Part shown: positions 31,271 through 46,281 of the stretch, in pieces
Position numbering within the stretch: position 1 is the stretch's first letter
How the letters are laid out: the number at the start of each line of letters is the position of its first letter
NCBI GenBank assembly: GCA_016800925.1
Contig: JABCPU010000363.1
Location: 1 to 64,000, forward strand
Reading direction: 5' to 3'
Source: Suillus spraguei
Lineage: Eukaryota > Basidiomycota > Agaricomycetes > Boletales > Suillaceae
Length of the DNA stretch: 64,000 bases
Position numbers and translations under genes: made by a program
The notes under the pieces: model-generated
Seen by the model: the letters and a program-made list of their open reading frames with translations, nothing else
The model's database searches: none
What the model was told of the DNA's origin: nothing

Positions 31271-34200
31271 CTAGAATACTGGTATGGAAAGTACGCGAGC
31301 ACGTAGATAATGTCGTAGGTCACTCATTTCATCCTCTTGTAGTCGCGTAATGTGCCGTCCACGTAGGACAGCAATCATCGCTGCTAAAATCCATATGCCG
31401 CAATCATATCCATTGGTCTGGAGAGATTTAACCTGCGTGAATCGTCAAATTGAGGGTTGAGACAGGAGATACACCCGAACTCACTGTCAATGGGCGAGCT
31501 ACCCATCCATCAAGATTAATATGTACCTCCTTCTCTCGTTGACGTGCTATCATCAGAAGTCGACAGACTAGTTTCGTGATATCCTGCAAAGCAATCAAAA
31601 TCATCATTGCATGAAAGCTAGAATGAACCTACTTTCACGTCATGTTTCCACGGTTTCTGTTCAGCGAGACTGTCAAAGAGGTGAAGTTCTTTTCTTGACA
31701 AATATATAACGCAAACAACCCAATGGCCAACATTAGCTGGCCTATGAATTGGCAGAACCCATACATCTTTCTCCCAATAACACGTCCAGGATGTATTGCG
31801 CCAAAGTATATCATCTGCGGCATTGTAGCGGATGCGAGGCAGATCGTGTGTAGAGAAGATAGCCACGGTTGGGTTAGGCATGTCCATCTGCAGGAGGATG
31901 GCACAGCCATTGATACATACATCATTGAGGAATGCAGTCGGACGAGCGAGAAAAGATATATCCCTCGGCTCAAACACTTGCTGGGGGAAGCGTCCAGTCG
32001 ATGACGTTGTTCTTGTGGCTACACGTCCAGGCACGATCGTATGCGAGTCTTGAGATGGTGCACGGAAGTCATCAATCAGGAGACCCTACATATATGTTAG
32101 TGAGAGTTGGCGTCAACAATATTGACGTACCTTGGGCGGATCCCACACTATGTTGGCACAAATATCATGCACGATATCTTCGTCCTCAACGAACTCTGCT
32201 CCAGCAATATCACCCTCCAGGATGTCTGCGAGCGCAGCTTGCTCGGGCTCAACCTCTGCCAAGTCGTCTACCTCAGGCAACACTGCTTCATCCTCTGGAA
32301 CAGGGTCTTGCACTGTCACACTCGCCAAGTGAAGAGTGGTACTTTGAGGACCTCCAGAGTAGGCTATAGCGCAATCTAGCGCCTCCTTTGCACGGCTCGT
32401 AAACCGAACCGAAGATGCTAGCGAATTTGCCCATCGCGTCTGAAGGCGGAGGAAATGAGAGCGCTTCTGTTGCAATGGAACAACAAAGCGCTTGTCTATA
32501 AATGAGCAAGTTCAACATTTAAACATTGATTGAATATTGAGAAGCAAACTTACTTTCAGGCAAACGGAGTGAAAGCTCCAGTGCCGTCAGCTCCTCTCCA
32601 AAGAAGCGGCACAAATTGTCCGCCTCCATACCTAAGCGTTGTTGCTCCTCCCGACACCGGTCACGTTTGAGAAGGGCGCGGATTCCATCCCTGACATCTG
32701 AGTCTGCCAGCCATCGAGGCACCTCTCCCATTGAGGGTGTGACCCAGACATCCTGCATTAATGTCTGGTCACCACGTAACTCAGCTAATTTTGTGGGGAG
32801 GGCGGTGGGAAGCGGGATGTTCCAAGCAGGATCGTAGAGTAACTCTAGGCGCTCACAATATGAATTAAATTTTCTGATGGCCGTCATCAGAGCAGGTTGC
32901 CGTTTTGCAATGGCTTTCCGAGTGTGTTGATGAAGTTTTGTCCCTGAAAAATAAGGTTAGAATGGATGAGTAGTCGGACATGAAGACTTACCTAATGTTT
33001 GTTGGGATCCACCTACAGCGCGATCGAGCTTATCCCATTCAAAAAAACTGGCGATAGCGCGCTTCCGAATATTCATCTTAAGATCGCGTGCGATAAGAAG
33101 TACACGGACGAAGTCCAGATTGACTCCATCGAGCTCGGGAAATCTGTCGTGTACATTTAGAGAAGAATACAGTGCTTCGACTTTGGCCATGAGACGATCA
33201 TGGCCCCTCTGTAGGCTCTCGAGGACATCGAGGGTATCACCGGATGCTGCGTCCTTCTCTAGCGTAGTCCTTGTAGCCTGCAAGGCTCGATCAGAGGCAT
33301 CCAAATCGGATTGTAGAGCCAGAACAGTGTCAAGTTCTTTTCGGAGGCGAGCAGGAGCATCTGAAGACATCTTTAGCAGAACTACTCGTTGTGCGCACAT
33401 TGTATGGTTACTCACGAGCGCGAATTGAGAGTTGTGATTGTCGTTGGTCAGCCCACTGAGCCTGTAGGTCCTCCACAGATGTTTCACAACGGTTGATAGC
33501 ATCGAGTGCCACAGAACCCTGGTCCTTGATGCCCCGTTTCAAACGGCGTTTAATCCAGTCACCGAGGTCATCTTTCATCTCAGATCCTATCGCAGTCGCT
33601 TGGCGGTCAATTAACCAAATACGGCGCTGACGCTAAGTGAATTAAAGTATTAGTACATATATGTTAGCGTACAATATCATGTAACGTACCGATGATGATC
33701 TTTCGACACCTATCAGGCGAATGAATCGCGACCACAACCGCTCAGTCCCCTCGCCGTCAGATAACCCCATGCCAATGCACATCCGTGGATTGTGCACCAG
33801 TTGACAGGCCCATTCATGGCCATACGCGTGCATGGCTGTAGTTGCGAAGCGCAGGCGCAATAACACATCCTGAGGGAGAATCTCGAACTGGGTATAATCA
33901 GCAAGTGAATGTAATTAAGATCATGTACGTACCTTTGAAAGGGACCGTGCAAGAACACAGCCGACGTCGTAGAGAGTCACGACCGTGGCTTGAGGAGGGA
34001 GCAATGTGAACAAGTGTTCAATCAGCGCAACAGAGTACTTCTGTTGCTCGCCAGGGGTATCGATGTTAGCAAAAAAAAGAGGAATATCATGACGGCAAAT
34101 AAGCGCCATTATGCCTGTGTCGTCAAAGCTGTCCATAGCGGCCTTTTGTTTCTTCCCGTCGGCAGCTTCGTATGCATTCTCACATAGGTCGATAGCTTCA

Positions 34201-35527
34201 TCAGGGACAAGGGGCGCGTGTGCCTTTGCTGGTCGCTTACGTTGTGCATTGATTCGGCGCCCGACTGCATCAACAAATTGCTTGGAAAGGAAGTAAGTTG
34301 GCTCATAGAAACGAGGACAGTCACCCGCAGAACGCCGGTGACGATGATGGAAATTACCATCCGTAGCGACATGTATGTCTCCACCTTGTTCAATGGGTCG
34401 GCCGAATAGTGTGCCGCCAAAACATGCCGGACAGCGCTGTGCAAGGAGTGGTGCACATCGCCCACGGTGTAAGACAATTGAATCTGAACTTTGAGGTGGT
34501 GGTGGTTGGGGTGGTTGGAGGTTGGCCACACGGTCTCGACTTTGTTGGAGAACTGTGTCGACTTGGCGTTCGATTTCGACCTGTAGGACATCGTACCACT
34601 GTACGGCATGGCCCAGACCGCGACGAAAGGGTTCCTGCACAAGTTCACCCTGAAATAGTTTAGTAACATTAATACAAGACAAATAGATCTTACCCGTGCG
34701 TCAGTGACTTGAAACCCTCGGCGTGAATAGTGGGTTTTGAGCGCGGATGCCAGAGCGTTGATTGCATCACAAGAACGCTCAAAGAGTGCTCGATAAAACG
34801 ACAGTAGATCCACTGAGACTGCCATACGAGGTTGTGAAGGTGAAGTAGGGAATAACCCATGATGAAGGAGGACCTGCGCAAGGCTGGAGCATTCGCAGCT
34901 CAGTACGTCGATTGATACAAATCCTGTTGACATTGCACTCGTTAGATTAGGCAATAGGAAAAAATGTAAGTACTTGCTATCGAAGAATAAACACAACATA
35001 TTCGTCCTTTTATGAGCGCATGTGTGAGTCCCGCATGCTGAGATCACATCGTGAGTTTTCTCCAAGGCTTGCCCAAGAGTTCGAGCATAATAACTCAATT
35101 GCGGGTCAACGAGGGTGGGTATAAGCTTCTGCCAGTTGGCGTATAATGTATCTGTCGATTTATCGGGGAGAATGCGCCGCTTGCGTGGACTTGTCTCTAT
35201 GTCTGTGAGCCTATCAGAAGAGACTTCCTCCGACATTTGGTCTTCAGCGCCTGTGAAATCAAAATTGTGCGTGTTCATGTTGTCTGCTTCACCAGAGGGA
35301 CCACCCAGTGTGGTACGAGGAGAACACAATGTTTGGGATGATGTAGGATCCATGAGGCGTTGCATTTGAGCAAGTAGATGACGACGCTTGAGTTCCGCGC
35401 CAGGCAATGCCACGAGTGTTTGCGTTTTCCTCTTGTCTCTGGCTTTCCTCGGACTTACAAAGTGTTGCCCGAGGCCAGAGCATACGAGTTGAGCTTTACG
35501 AGTGTTCCGGGAGTTAGTTAGAGTCAT
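31271..35527 (-). CDS. KDZ transposase with C-terminal Ulp1-type protease
   Basis: The gene starts MTLTNSRNTRKAQLVCSGLG. Blocks in order: RRHLLAQMQRLMDP; a Cys cluster (CGTHTCAHKRTNMLC, then SCECSS) typical of CxC1 KDZ proteins; LLHHGLFPTSPSQPRMAVSV; RCPACFGGTLFGRPIEQGGD; the catalytic block DGNFHHRHRRSAGDC; MALICRHDIPLFFANIDTPG; TVVTLYDVGC; HAYGHEWACQLVHNPR and GLSDGEGTERLWSRF; a helical region; then, in frame through GLLIDDFRAPSQDSHTIVPG, a C48-family domain with GHWVVCVIYLSRKELHLFDS and SLQTNGYDCGIWILAA. His, Asp, Gln and Cys of the protease are all present. The stop is at 31271-31273. The KDZ part should cut and paste the element; the protease could act on a SUMO-like substrate (inference). 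It lies in the same direction as the companion gene. Confidence 0.9.
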
Positions 35528-35829
35528 GGAGAGAAGATCTGCATGCGTACGATGCCTACAGAAAAACTTGTACTGAGTACATTAATTTGTATGCGATACA
35601 TAAATGGACACATACCAAGGATACCTCCAGAGCCTACTAGACGATCCTACCAGACTATTATCCATACCACGCGAGCCTACAAATGAACTGCCAGAGCCTA
35701 CAAAACAAAGTGCGGGAGGCGCCGTAGGTACGCAGGAAGGGCAGGAGGCAAAATTACATGTAAGCTATTTTTAGATCGGAGGGTAGGTGGGTCTCGCAGA
35801 TAGGTTTCCCACAACATAATAACCGGGTC

Positions 35830-36906
35830 TCAAAGACCCTTTATAGGCACCGAAAAGTGTTGCCTGAGGTGGGCAATCATATCCAACTCGTCCGTCATTT
35901 TGATGTGCTCAAATCGTTCATCGTTAGTGACGAGTGCGAGAATTGAGAGGGCATGCATAGTTCCAGGTTTCATAGGGGAATTCCAGGAAGAAGGTGGAAG
36001 AAGTGCACGAACGTTCGCAGGGTGTATAGCAGTCATAGCCAGACCTTTCTAGAGGTAAGACAACATAATTCATGGCATAAAGGTAACTTTACCTTCTGCT
36101 GACATGCCTAGTAATCCAAATTCTGCGCCATAGCCGGTGTGGATCAGGGGGTGGAGTATTCCACCGATGAAGCGAGCTAGCATCTCCGGATGACCATAAC
36201 CCTCCGGAGGTGGTTCTGCTAGGTAATTTGCAGAAAGAGCAAATATATATTCCCCAAAGGTGCGAGCAAACCCTTTCTTTCCGAGTTCAAGGGCAAAAAA
36301 ATCCGAGTAGGCTGAATAAAAGCTTGGAAAAGTCCAGTAATCAACAAACATTGCTGTTGAATATCACCCACCGTTCATCGCCAAGGTGCTCATTAAAGTT
36401 ATGGCGTGTGATACGGCTTGGTGAGTCAAACGCAGGCCGCTGATACACACAATGAGTTTCATAAGCAGAAAAGATGATTTTGGCGCTTGCGCCCATCGCC
36501 CAGATTGCGAGAAGATGATGAGCCGCATGGCTTCAAAACAAAGTTATGATCGACACATATACGCTTGTAACGGAGCGCACTTATGGAATCCCTTGTAATT
36601 GAAGAATATATGCCACCTCGAGTGATTGTCCTTTAAGACTTTCAAAAGCATCTTGGTGCTTTCTGGGTCGATGCCTGGCCAGCGCTGGGGGCATATGGGA
36701 TCTAAAGGTGGTTGTGGGGTTTGGAACAAGGGAGGCAACGCATTATGTTTTGACTCAAGCTTGGAAGGGAACGAAAACGCTTCTGCTGCTTCAGGGGAGT
36801 ATTGCGCTAGGCCGTGCGCATGCATATGTCCAACTGGGTGCTGAAAAGGTTCATCACCAGGTCGATTGAATGGCCTGTGAGCGGTAGTGTCGAGTTCAGA
36901 GGACAT
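35830..36906 (-). pseudogene. questin-oxidase-like protein, C-terminally truncated
   Basis: The start is MSSELDTTAHRPFNRPGDEP at 36906. Exons give KVLKDNHSRWHIFFNYKGFH, HAAHHLLAIWAMGASAKIIF, RHNFNEHLGDE, EMLARFIGGILHPLIHTGYG with AEFGLLGMSAEG, and MTAIHPANVRALLPPSSWNS. It stops after FSVPIKGL at 35830. The first ~280 residues parallel the neighbouring complete gene at 37154-38911 (HPLIHAGYGAEFGLPGM), but about 230 C-terminal residues are missing. The break coincides with the edge of the KDZ element. It is a tandem paralogue that probably lost its 3' half. Confidence 0.85.
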
Positions 36907-37153
36907 CGTAGTTAATGCTGGGAGGGAAATAGGGGCTCTAGTTGAGGTCTTGACTCACATGACCGGTGACCCCCTAGAAGACCGCCGAGGAACCATCTGG
37001 ATGCCTAAAAGGCGTTTGCATGACACTTCAATAAAGATATCAGGGATTCTGTATGTTATACAAGGGATAATTGTACGAGTATATTATCAGCTGAGATGGG
37101 AGTTAAACAAAAGAACTGGTTACTTCACGGTTTTGGACACATGCCCCCATTGC

Positions 37154-38911
37154 CTATGCATTCATCTTGGCTTCAAGCGCATCTCTCTCCAAAGCTACCC
37201 TCTCAAACTCTTGATAATCCCAAGCACCCGTGTTCGGTTCGCCATCCCTAACCCATCCGAGAGCAGCACCCGTCAACCAAGCTACGCGCAAGAACACGCT
37301 CCCATCAAGGAACTCCCACTCCGGCACCCCGAGTGCTTTGCACTCGTCCTTTGCGAGTTCAAGTCCACCAGGCAATAATAGTGTGTCAGGACAACTGATT
37401 GCCGGACTTGTGGATAGTGCCTCCGACATGAATCCGGCCTCACGGTGTCCGTACAATACGGCAAAATGCGCAAGCGCACGCTGACACTTGCAGAGATGCT
37501 CATTCGGGTGTACGATTGTGTTCTGTAGAAGGGGGTACCATACGTTGGGCGCTACTGCGTGCGGACTGTCCCCGCCGAGTAGTGCAGACGCTGCTGGCTG
37601 GGGCAGAACGCCAGGGAGCGTCGTTGCGTACTTGAAGTGCGCTGGGGAAGGGAGGGGCGCAAGTGGTGCAGCGAAAAACTTGCGCAGTGGGAGAGCAGGG
37701 CGTCCACGTACAAGCCACCAGGTGATGCTCACGAGGAAGTGTGCACGTAAGAGGAGAGACTGGCTTCGGTATGAAAGATGAGCACAAAGAGACGGGAGGA
37801 AGAGGCATGAAGTGACGATGTGCATGGTGAAGAAATCTGCACGATATTCCTCGCTCTCGCCGTCCCAGCTACCGACGCCGTACATCAAAGTACTTGCCCA
37901 TACAAGCTCCTCGAAGTGGCGATTGAAGTCTTCCTGGCTGTTGATCTCGCATGTCCACATCTCTCCGTAAGAGTTGATGAGTTCGCCGTGCGACACGAGC
38001 ATGGCCTCGAATTCATGCTTTTCGAGGCTACGCGTCCAGAACCGGCTGTCGACGAGCATCTGCGAGAGGATCGCGAGCGCGTGCACGTGCGATTTGGGCC
38101 TGTACTGAGAGTCCGGGTACCCGGAGAAAAGCAAACGAGAGACGAAGACAGTTGCCCGTGCAGGATGAACGCTCGCCTGGGCGAGACCCTCAGCCAGCAT
38201 GCCAGGAAGTCCGAATTCTGCACCATAGCCAGCGTGAATAAGCGGGTGGATGAGAATTTCCACGAAGCGGTTGAGCATTTCAGGTTGCTGCTTTCCCGAT
38301 GCGAGAGAATCGTTGATGTTGTACTCTGAAGAGAAAATGTACTTTTCAAGAATGTCTGAGGTGGTGGCGCCCGGGGCGAGAACTACTTTGTGGAAATAGT
38401 CCAGGTATGCATTATAATAACTGCATCGCATTTATAAGTTATTTCGACTGGGATGTAGGAGGTGTTCATGCTTACTTTTCATCCCCAAGGTAGTCATGAA
38501 AGTTGTCATCTGAGATTACTACATGGTCAGGTGCCTGGAAAGCATCGCGCATATGGTCGAGGTGAGTGTCCTCATATGCAGCTGTGATCAAAGGGCCAGA
38601 TGCGCCAAGGGCCCAAATGGCTAACAAGTGGTGGGCTGCATGGCTGAATGGAGCGTTAAGGCAGTTCAGCGTTGTTATTTTGTAAGCACATACTTGTGGA
38701 AACTGTAGTAATTGAAGAAGACATGGCTCCGCTCGTGGTTATCTTTGAGTGTCTTTAGCAGTGCAGCAGTTGGTCCTGGACCAGCATTTGGTAGACGGGC
38801 TGGTGCAAGGACCGATGGAGGAAATGATGGAGTAGGAAAGAGGCGTGCGAGAACCTCGGCAGGGGATGGTGCAACAGGGATTGGATTGGCGGGAGGAATT
38901 GTGTTGACCAT
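37154..38911 (-). CDS. questin-oxidase-like protein
   Basis: Members of this family include an enzyme opening the ring of questin in anthraquinone pathways of Aspergillus; the substrate here is unknown. The start MVNTIPPANPIPVAPSPAEV at 38911 is followed by LLKTLKDNHERSHVFFNYYS, HAAHHLLAIWALGASGPLIT, DNFHDYLGDEK, EMLNRFVEILIHPLIHAGYG, AEFGLPGMLAEGLAQASVHP, GELINSYGEMWTCEIN, and a long C-terminal exon with LPSLCAHLSYRSQSLLLRAH and AWLTGAALGWVRDGEPNTGA. It ends RDALEAKMNA. Conserved His residues at HAAHH and HPLIH could be metal ligands (inference). The full length of about 520 residues and clean splice sites indicate an intact gene. No other biosynthetic genes flank it. Confidence 0.9.
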
Positions 38912-38995
38912 TGATGAAAAGTAAATATTGAATGAATGCTGAACGACAAAGACTCTGGCCTGCTGGTATTTATATGAGACCGCAATCACGGCCAA

Positions 38996-41684
38996 TCAGA
39001 GACTCCGCGATGACACGATCAAACTCTGGAGCGATAACGACTCGATGGTCTCTCTAGAAAGGTTAGTGGTGAGCCTAGGCAGTGACGCCGGCGATAGCGG
39101 ACACAGCCCATCAACACTAATTAGCACACTAAGGCTGCGGCTTGTTATAACGACCATGACCCATGCGACAACCTTCAGATCTCTGCTACGGACCTCCAAG
39201 GACGTCCGGCCCAACATGAGCGAGCCGAACGGCACCACGAAATGCGACCAACAACAGATAGTACTCTCCAACTTCACTCGGAGCTTATTACGGTACGTTC
39301 TTAAGAGTCTAAAGTATTTGCTCAACGTGACAGACGCGGCAGAGATGAGGCCTTGAGGTTTGAAGCAGTACCATGAAGGAGCTTACGAAGAGACAGAGGA
39401 TGCTGCAGTATTGAATGCTGAGCCTGAAGGTGTTATGGACGTCATACCGTCTTGATTTTATGCATCGTGAGCTGACGAAGCGGCGTACTAAAACATGAAC
39501 TAGGATTCGTAGAGGAGGACGGCAAGTTCAACGAATCATTCTGCAAAAGCATCGACGCGTCATGCCGGGCGGTTGCTGTAATAACCGTGGCTATGCTTAA
39601 GCTACTGCCGCGCAACGGGGGTAGTGCCGTAGCGACTTCTGAAACCTGCAATCTATTTCCAGTTTCAGTGCAAACCACGCCCAAGTTCTCGCTATATCCG
39701 ATTCATTGCTCATGGTCTTCCCTCGATGGTCAGTCTAACTAGAGGGAATCATTATTATGGATCTTGTAATGCTAAATTCCTTGTTCTTCCGCCAGATTTC
39801 TCTCCTTTTGAAATTTTACTTCGCACAGTCAATTCTTTTATCGACACACTTCATCCTATTGATCATCAATCCCTCCTCGCATCTCTGTCGACTTTCAGTT
39901 GAATTAAAGTCCGGCCAGGTGCCGACTCATCGGCCGAAGGTGCGATTACGATGAGGCTCAGTGGGGTTAGTTAAGCCAGAGCGTTGTTACATTGCCTTAC
40001 CTTACTACAGTCAAATCGTTATCTTTTCGTTGGCACCCAGTGATTTGCCACAAGATATCGGCCATCCCCTGAGAGCTTACTTGGGGTGCTAAGGTTGGCT
40101 TCACCCTCACCGCAGCTAGTACTTTCCTAGCTGAAGTCGCCAACTTCTAGTGAGTTTTATTCAGTACTTCTATGATAAGCTTTGAACGTATTTCTCAAAC
40201 ATTTTTTGCCAAACTCATGGAGACGAGTTGCAAAAAGACAGTCTCATGTATGCCGTTCTGTGCAATTGCCAAGGCCGTGAATGCGGCTTCAAAGTGGCGT
40301 TGGCACCACGTTACGGGGCATTGTAAGTTCCTATCATGTGCATACGTTAATATTCGCTATCTTCGATGACAACAATCATGTTCTTAGTGCGCGGAATGGG
40401 AATCTTTGTATTTATATCGGTAGCTTGACCTCCCTTCCGAAACAATTTATTGCTTAGATATTGATGTGATGCTTTGAAAGTGACCCAAACTACGAGTCAC
40501 TATTACCTGTTTTGACAGCGTCTGGTGCTTCCTCTAGCAGGATTATCGGTGACGTGTTGGTGCTATCACACCTTTGGTGGCTGTTGTTTCAATGTGGTAT
40601 ATCAACGAGGTAGTGAGCAAAATGAAGCTAAGAGTTATACAGGAGCGTCAAAAGTCCCAGTCAGTGCTTCATCAGCAGTCTCCCGCTAGGCCGCATGCAA
40701 GCAAAGGCCGTCACTGGTGTAAATACAGTCGCTCGTCCATCGTCTTTGTCATGTCCGTATGCTCTGTCGGTGGAAGTTTTTGAAGGGCCATAATGGGAGG
40801 TGCAAAATCCTTGATATGTAGCGTTTATTCAAATCTGTTTACGCAAGTTCTAGCATTGACTAGAGAGATTCCTTTTTGGATCAGTCGATATAGAATTTCA
40901 CCCATGATACAGTCCCTCTCTAGACTTGAACTTGAGGGGTCTACTATGTCGAGAGTCGGTAGAAAGAATTGTTCGAAAAGCGTGCGTAAATATCGAAAAT
41001 AGGGGTGAGGTTCGTAAACTAGGTACTTACCAGAGTTCTGTCCTCACAACGATGGACTCGGAGATTAATCTCGCGCAGACAGATCAAATGAGTAGATACA
41101 ACGTTTCCTCGCGTGAATCGTGCCTAGTGCCACGTCTGTGTCTTGCTATGAAATTTACATTTTAGGGGAACAGACTTGAGGGTCTACCATATGGAGACAT
41201 GTATAATGGCTTGCAGAAGTTCAGGAATAGATTAGGCTTTGATGTGAATAGCATGGTCATTGGTTGGGTTCCAGCACTGTATAGTACTGCATGATGTGCG
41301 TCCCGAAAACAACAGTATATCTGCGCAACACTCCTCTAGGTCCTAAGCTGATCTCTCTATCCAATTTCACATTCCCCCGTGCATGACGAGACTCTGCATT
41401 ATCTCAACATACATGTGACCTCTGAACCTAGGTACAGGGATCGTCGTATCACTTGTAGATAACAGGTAAATGATTGCCGCGTTTCCTAGTATTCTTCTGC
41501 CAAATGAATGTCGTGATTAGAACGATCACACTCTAAGTGTGCTGGCGATGTGCTGGCAATGCAAATGTGATCCGTTCGAAGGAATATTTCAGGCGGACAG
41601 AACATCAGTCAGGACATAAAAGCACTGTCTTCCTACTGTCTCTTCAGAATAAAATTCTAAATTCTGCATCACGTCTCAAAAATA
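38996..41684. other. gene-poor stretch
   Basis: No gene is supported in 2.7 kb. Short open frames (for example 39045-39356, 40793-41002) lack family motifs and splice context. Two similar strings, CTTGAGGGGTCTACTATG at about 40930 and CTTGAGGGTCTACCATATG at about 41174, hint at old repeats. Confidence 0.4.
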
Positions 41685-41945
41685 ATGCGTCTCTCCTTCA
41701 TCCTCGCCGTTGTTGCTGCCTTCAAGTTGACAGTGTCTGCGCCTGCGCCTGTCAGTGAGAGCGATCAATGTCCCTTCTACTGTGATACGGTAGATTGCTG
41801 CTTTAGCTATGAATGCCAGATAGTAGAGACTGGCCCCTGGAAGGTGAGCATGAGCGGTTTTCATCTAACTCCGCACGATGGCTTAACCGGCGTGGTAGGT
41901 CGCTCTTGTGTGTGTGTAATCACGAATAGAACGGGGTCATTCTAG
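41685..41945 (+). CDS. small secreted cysteine-rich protein
   Basis: This 86-residue frame begins MRLSFILAVVAAFKLTVSA, a clear signal peptide with predicted cleavage after SVSA-like residues. The mature part has eight Cys, arranged CPFYC, CC, C and CVC (SESDQCPFYCDTVDCCFSYE). Size and cysteine density match small secreted proteins of fungi, which may act in signalling, defence or host contact; nothing indicates which. A possible intron (GTGAGC...GTGGTAG, about 41842-41898) would shorten the C-terminus, so the end is uncertain. A TATA-like element is not obvious. It stands alone in a gene-poor stretch. Confidence 0.6.
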   Translation: MRLSFILAVVAAFKLTVSAPAPVSESDQCPFYCDTVDCCFSYECQIVETGPWKVSMSGFHLTPHDGLTGVVGRSCVCVITNRTGSF

Positions 41946-45329
<3,384 letters not shown>

Positions 45330-45956
45330 TTTTCAAGTATCATTCCCTACATTGTAGCAATGGGACATTACATGCACTGACTTTCTGAACTGCTTTGAAA
45401 AGCACATTTTAAGAATCACTGTCCTGATCAGTCTCACCCCTCTCGGAATGGGCGTGTTTCTGTACTGGCTATTGGTGGTGGCCAAACATGTCGTCGGTCG
45501 GGGATTGTTAATATTTTATTTCAGGCTCCGTCCTCTTATGGTAGATTCAGGCTTAGTTTGAGCTTGCCCAGAGTCTTCCTGAATTTCCCGTCGCAAATGT
45601 ATTTTTCGTTTGATATGGAAAGCCAGACCACCAACCACCATGCTCTATTTTCAAGGCTTCTTTCAGAACTTTCCTAGTAAGGTAAGTAGCTTCTATTGGC
45701 CTGCGAACACCTCATGGTGTGCGACTCATGACTGTTCGAAAAATTTAAGATTTATTACAGCCGTTTGCATAATTACTATCGTAGACTGTGTGCAGGATGG
45801 ACAACGTGAATAAGAAAAGAGAAGAAAATGAGGCATGTGCGAGCGAAGGCTGACTAATAGGCAGCGGGCATTGCCTGGCGCTAGTACCGGCTTATACATT
45901 AAGGAATCTGCGAATTTGTGCGCCCAGCTGTGAGCGTCCCTGATAATCGATAATCA
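45330..45956. other. intergenic, nothing recognised
   Basis: The 3' flank of the sulfhydrylase gene shows no supported gene. A short frame at 45610-45813 has no features. Confidence 0.4.
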
Positions 45957-46000
45957 AATATCAAGGATTCTTCCGTTCTCCGATGCTGACGCACCGACTA

Positions 46001-46068
46001 GTTGTCAGGTCAAATCAAGTCAGTACTGACTGACTATTTTTGGTTAACACTGACTGACACCTGACAAC
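46001..46068. promoter_or_regulatory. palindromic element upstream of peptidase-like gene, copy 1
   Basis: A perfect 10-bp inverted repeat GTTGTCAGGT / ACCTGACAAC encloses a 14-bp palindrome AGTCAGTACTGACT (46018-46031) and a further ACTGACTGAC run. It lies about 215-280 bp before the start codon and is conserved in copy 2. A regulatory role is inference; it could also be the remnant of an insertion. Confidence 0.5.
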
Positions 46069-46281
46069 ACTGAGATTCAGAAATAACATGCCAGCATTGC
46101 CAGGATCAAGAGCAAACCATGTTTTGCCACTTTTTATCGAGAAGTCAAATCCTTGCACTCGCGATGACTCGCGTCGCAACTATCTCGTCATCACTTTTTC
46201 GACGTGGCTAAGGTGCTCAACATTGTCATTGCGTTCGCTATCACGTATATAACCGAGTATGATATTGATTTCCAGTAAGTC

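Larger units (their letters stand above)
25700..35830 (-). mobile_element. KDZ (CxC1-type) DNA transposon, about 10 kb
   Basis: This unit comprises the KDZ-Ulp1 gene and its companion, both on the minus strand. Both frames look complete, without stops in conserved blocks, unlike neighbouring relics, so the element may be recent. The borders are estimates: no terminal inverted repeat or target duplication was identified. The truncated questin-oxidase gene ends at 35830, which may mark one border. Confidence 0.6.

Noticed and set aside
35820..35850. GGGTCTCAAAGACCC hairpin as a KDZ terminal repeat
   Set aside because: It is a self-contained palindrome; no matching inverted copy was found at the other end (25.4-25.7 kb).
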